From Flaveria trinervia (taxonomy: Eukaryota; Streptophyta; Magnoliopsida; Asterales; Asteraceae), in assembly GCA_025506515.1 (NCBI GenBank), contig CM046452.1, forward strand, positions 102,082,559-102,146,558: a stretch of DNA of 64,000 nucleotides. Direction: 5' to 3'. A program made the translations under genes and the position numbers. The notes below the pieces were generated by a model. It did no database searches. It was not told the origin of the DNA and saw only the letters and a program-made list of their open reading frames with translations. Position 1 is the stretch's first letter, and every line of letters starts with the position of its first letter. Positions 60,827 to 64,000 of this stretch are shown here, in pieces.

Positions 60827-60926
60827 ACACCCACACCCACACCCACACCCACACCCACACCCACACCCACACCCACACCCACACCCACACCCACACCCCA
60901 CCCACACCCACACCCACACCCACACC
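60827..60926. repeat. (CACCCA)n hexanucleotide microsatellite
   Basis: About 16 units of CACCCA with one phase shift near 60896-60903, so translated frames change from Thr-Pro to His-Pro. It lies between the probable TATA box and the eIF5A start codon, so it is likely transcribed. Confidence 0.95.
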
Positions 60927-60990
60927 GCCCAAACCCACCCTCACAATTCACTCTCTTCTGTTCGATCTTTATCATCCTTAATCGGAAATC

Positions 60991-62770
60991 ATGTCGGACG
61001 AGGAGCATCACTTCGAATCCAAGGCCGACGCCGGAGCCTCCAAAACCTACCCTCAGCAAGCTGGTACTATCCGCAAAGGCGGTCACATTGTCATCAAAAA
61101 CAGAGCTTGCAAGGTTTGTGTCTCTACTAGATTTCGATTCCTTCGTTTCATTCCTTTCTGTTTATCCAGTGCTATTGTTTCAGTTTTGCTGTTGGGTGAG
61201 TTTGGGATTTATGACGGTTTTTTAGGGTTAGATTTCCTTAGTGATTGTTTTAGTTGCTGTAGAAGTAGGTGAATCTGATTTCATCACAATCGTATTCTGT
61301 TATTTTACAGGAGTTGAATCACCTGTGAACTCAGCTTCAGATAGTATTGATTTGTCGCATAAAAGTTGGTCTAGATCTGTTAATTTCTAGTTGTGTTTTG
61401 TTTGTTGTTGGTTTTTGGGTAGACTTATATATTTTTAGTACTTGTTAGTGACTATGAAGTTGTTTGAACTTTTGTTCTGGGAGAATATAATTCTGAATCA
61501 ACAAACTGTGATATATGAACCCTGGTGCTCTTTGGTTCAAGAAACCTTTGTATTCTTCAGGCATGTAAGCCAACAAACAAACAAATGTACAGAGTAAATT
61601 GCACTTATAGTAAAGCTATTGGTAGGTTTTGTGAAGGGTGGGGTGAGGGCAAGCTCTTCTTCTTTTTTTTTTAATTTCTGTTTCAAGGGATATAGAGGCT
61701 GCTTCCATTTAGATCCCCAATTTGAAAAATATTTTAGACCTTTTAGATATGTAAACAAATTTGAAATCATCTAGCTAGCAAAGCCTGTGATCTAGTTGAT
61801 AGGACAAGGAGCTTGTTGTATTTCATGTTGGAACCTGATTGAATCCTGTACATTTCGAGGTAAAATGGTAAATAAGATTGAATCAAGTTTTAAATCTGGA
61901 AAGTTATTTGATTTGAGTTGTAATTGAAGTTCTCAAATGTTAGGCTTTATCTATGTCTTTACTGTAAATTTAGTATTATACATCTTCTCTATTAACCATA
62001 GTTAATTTTGTAATCTAAAAGCTCTTTAAATCTTTGTTTTATTGAATTTTCTTGCAAACCTACTTATGTGTGGTGCTTCCTTTATGATGTTATTAGGTTG
62101 TGGAAGTTTCTACCTCCAAGACTGGCAAGCATGGTCATGCTAAGTGTCACTTTGTTGCAATTGACATCTTCAATGGGAAAAAGCTCGAAGATATTGTCCC
62201 ATCTTCCCATAACTGTGATGTACGCAGTCACCATTAAGCTGCTATTTTCTTTGTTCTTGTTATTATCCTTCCAAACCCAATTGGTCTCTTATTTGTATCC
62301 ATTCTGCAGGTCCCTCATGTTAGCCGCACTGACTACCAGCTCATTGATATTTCTGAGGATGGATTTGTATGGTTCCTTTACGGCTTTACTCTTCCTTTAA
62401 AACATCATATCTTTCAGATGTATCTTTGAAATGATTTTGAGAGTTATGAAATTGTGATATCATTCAGGTGAGCTTGCTGACTGAAAATGGTAACACCAAG
62501 GATGACCTGAAACTGCCAACTGATGATAATCTCCTCACACAGGTATGTTGTTCTCTTATCTATTCAAGTTGTAATTTCATTTTGAGTTCAAAAGCTTCGA
62601 TCTTTGCTTATTGTTTCACATATGTTTGTTTGTAAAAAATGTGTGATATGTTTGTTGAAAATGTGCAGATTAAGGATGGATTTGCAGAGGGGAAAGATCT
62701 GGTTGTGAGTGTGATGTCTGCCATGGGAGAGGAGCAGATCTGTGCTCTGAAGGACATCGGTCCAAAATAG
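60991..62770 (+). CDS. eIF5A: translation factor eIF5A
   Basis: Five exons: 60991-61113, 62097-62219, 62310-62366, 62468-62542 and 62669-62770. They join in frame to 159 residues, the standard plant eIF5A length. The protein helps the ribosome form difficult peptide bonds, including polyproline stretches, and promotes termination. It is activated by hypusination of one lysine. That residue is Lys52 in the invariant loop STSKTGKHGHAK. The KOW/SH3-like N-terminal domain and the OB-fold C-terminal domain (from about residue 84, VPHVSRTDYQLIDISEDG) are complete. The start MSDEEHHFESKADAGASKTY is the conserved plant N-terminus. Intron 1 is long (983 bp). The leader probably contains a hexanucleotide repeat and a five-codon upstream ORF. 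Confidence 0.97.
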
Positions 62771-64000
62771 TTTGCTGATATTTATCATCTTTAAAGAAAA
62801 CGGTTGTGATACCAGCAGAAACTTTTTCTGTTGTAATACTAGCATTTTATTTTCTGCACTACTATGACTAGTCCATTATGTTTGGGCTACGAACAAGTGT
62901 ATTTTTACTGGTTTCATTTGCTTTCAATTACTCTATCTTCTTGTTTACTTCTCCTGTTATATAAGTGCAGCAGAATTTATATATGTGCGAATACATATGT
63001 GTGCACAAACACATACATAAACAAACCAAGTGTTCAACAAATATATGGCTAAAAATTTGTTTATGTTCGAATAAACTAATGAATCTGAAGTCTGAACTGT
63101 CTTTTTGGTTTTTGTTTGCCATTGTAGTTTGTTTATTTTTTCATTTAATAAGCAAAGTCTAACCTATTTCAACATGTTGGAAAGACGTAATCTTGTTACT
63201 TTTAAAATGATGAGTGTTGTTGAGATTTGAATCACCAAATGTTGATAGTTAGACTTTAAGTTCAATATTACAGTTTCTTTTTTGATTGATGTGTTTTTAT
63301 TTTTGTTTAGAATATTGATGGATGATCATATATTAGGACAGATACATTTATGTATAATAGTTCTGTTTGTTTAAGTAACTATATATATATATAAGCCAAA
63401 TTAGTTTGGTGATACATATTTTCAAAAGAAAGAAGGTGGTGCTCTATCCAAACAGCTGGAATGTAAGTAAATGATTGTTGGGCAAGTGAAATCCATGATC
63501 CACCAATAGTCATCGTGGAATGGGGTCCAACTGAGCTCAATGGTTTTGACTCGAAACGATGGAACACAATTACACGAAATGCATTATTAGCCGCTTGTTC
63601 TCCTCAAGTTGTGATTATTAATCGGTTAATCTAAAAACATTAATAGTTATACACGTCCCTTTTCTTTTATTACAATTTTATACTCTTTACCATCTTCTTA
63701 AGTTTACTTTTTTATATGCAATAATCACCTTGTAACAAGATTCATTTTTCCAAAAAAAAAAAAGAAAATACTATGATTAATTACCGTCAAACATGACCAA
63801 CATGTTATATATATCTCTCGAAAACCACTTCTGCATAATGTCATGTTATAGTAGCATAGTTAAAAAATTACTATTATCATATAGTTATGATATTGAAAAT
63901 AAGATAAAAAGAAATGTGTAATATTGAAGATACAAGACCATGAAATTAAAATGAATTAATGCTAAAAATGTAGACCATACTGTCAATTAATGTCAAACTT
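62771..64000. other. region downstream of eIF5A, no gene seen
   Basis: The first 150-200 bases are the probable 3' untranslated region of eIF5A. The rest is AT-rich with short A and TA runs. No open frame, repeat family or RNA gene is convincing. Confidence 0.6.

Noticed and set aside
60704..61225. 173-codon frame with Thr-Pro repeats overlapping eIF5A exon 1
   Set aside because: It has no ATG at its start (it opens at TTG), runs through the CACCCA repeat and continues out of frame into eIF5A exon and intron sequence.

Overview
The window is nuclear DNA of a flowering plant. Its genes have plant-type GT-AG introns, their products belong to plant families (PIF-type bHLH, remorin, ZAT-type C2H2 finger, glucosinolate-type FMO, plant RING E3), and long AT-rich spacers are filled with microsatellites and small transposable elements. 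Protein features point to a eudicot. An asterid such as a composite is my guess, but nothing in the sequence settles the lineage.

Eight protein-coding genes are supported, and I rebuilt their exons by hand from splice signals, reading-frame continuity and family similarity. In order they are: an intronless four-finger C2H2 repressor with an EAR motif (minus, 2212-3756); an ELM2/SANT chromatin protein (minus, 12678-14211); a small LRRC57-like leucine-rich-repeat protein with an N-terminal MGC acylation motif (minus, 23154-26605), whose last exon carries a one-base frameshift; a GH79 heparanase-like beta-glucuronidase (minus, 28729-32023); a remorin (plus, 34889-36863); a PIF7-like phytochrome-interacting bHLH factor (plus, 43295-45063); a RING-HC E3 ligase with a C-terminal membrane region (minus, 47556-48350); and a flavin-containing monooxygenase of the FMO GS-OX type (plus, 54925-57676). 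A ninth gene, eIF5A, lies at 60991-62770 (plus). These are unrelated housekeeping, signalling and metabolic genes, with no operon or metabolic cluster.

The spacers hold most of the unusual structure. The 17.0-20.2 kb region contains a 2.87-kb TG...CA element with a 5-bp target duplication, probably a solo LTR. It sits in one of two tandem copies of a short repeat, so the other copy shows the empty site. Three non-autonomous elements with TTA/TAA target duplications and PIF/Harbinger-like ends (16239-16865, 21818-22599, 51263-51786) have strikingly GC-rich repetitive cores. Two of them share subterminal sequence but carry different minisatellites. Other AT-rich MITE-like families recur at 15.6, 20.0 and 60.0 kb and at 27.3, 37.5 and 49.9 kb.

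The observations most worth following are two perfect hairpins just upstream of the PIF7 start codon, which are candidates for a temperature-responsive leader; the frameshifted C-terminus of the LRR gene; the GC-rich minisatellites inside the Harbinger-like elements; and a (CACCCA)n tract with a tiny upstream ORF in the probable eIF5A leader. I found no CRISPR array, rRNA, convincing tRNA gene, virus or biosynthetic cluster, and nothing I would call a wholly new system.
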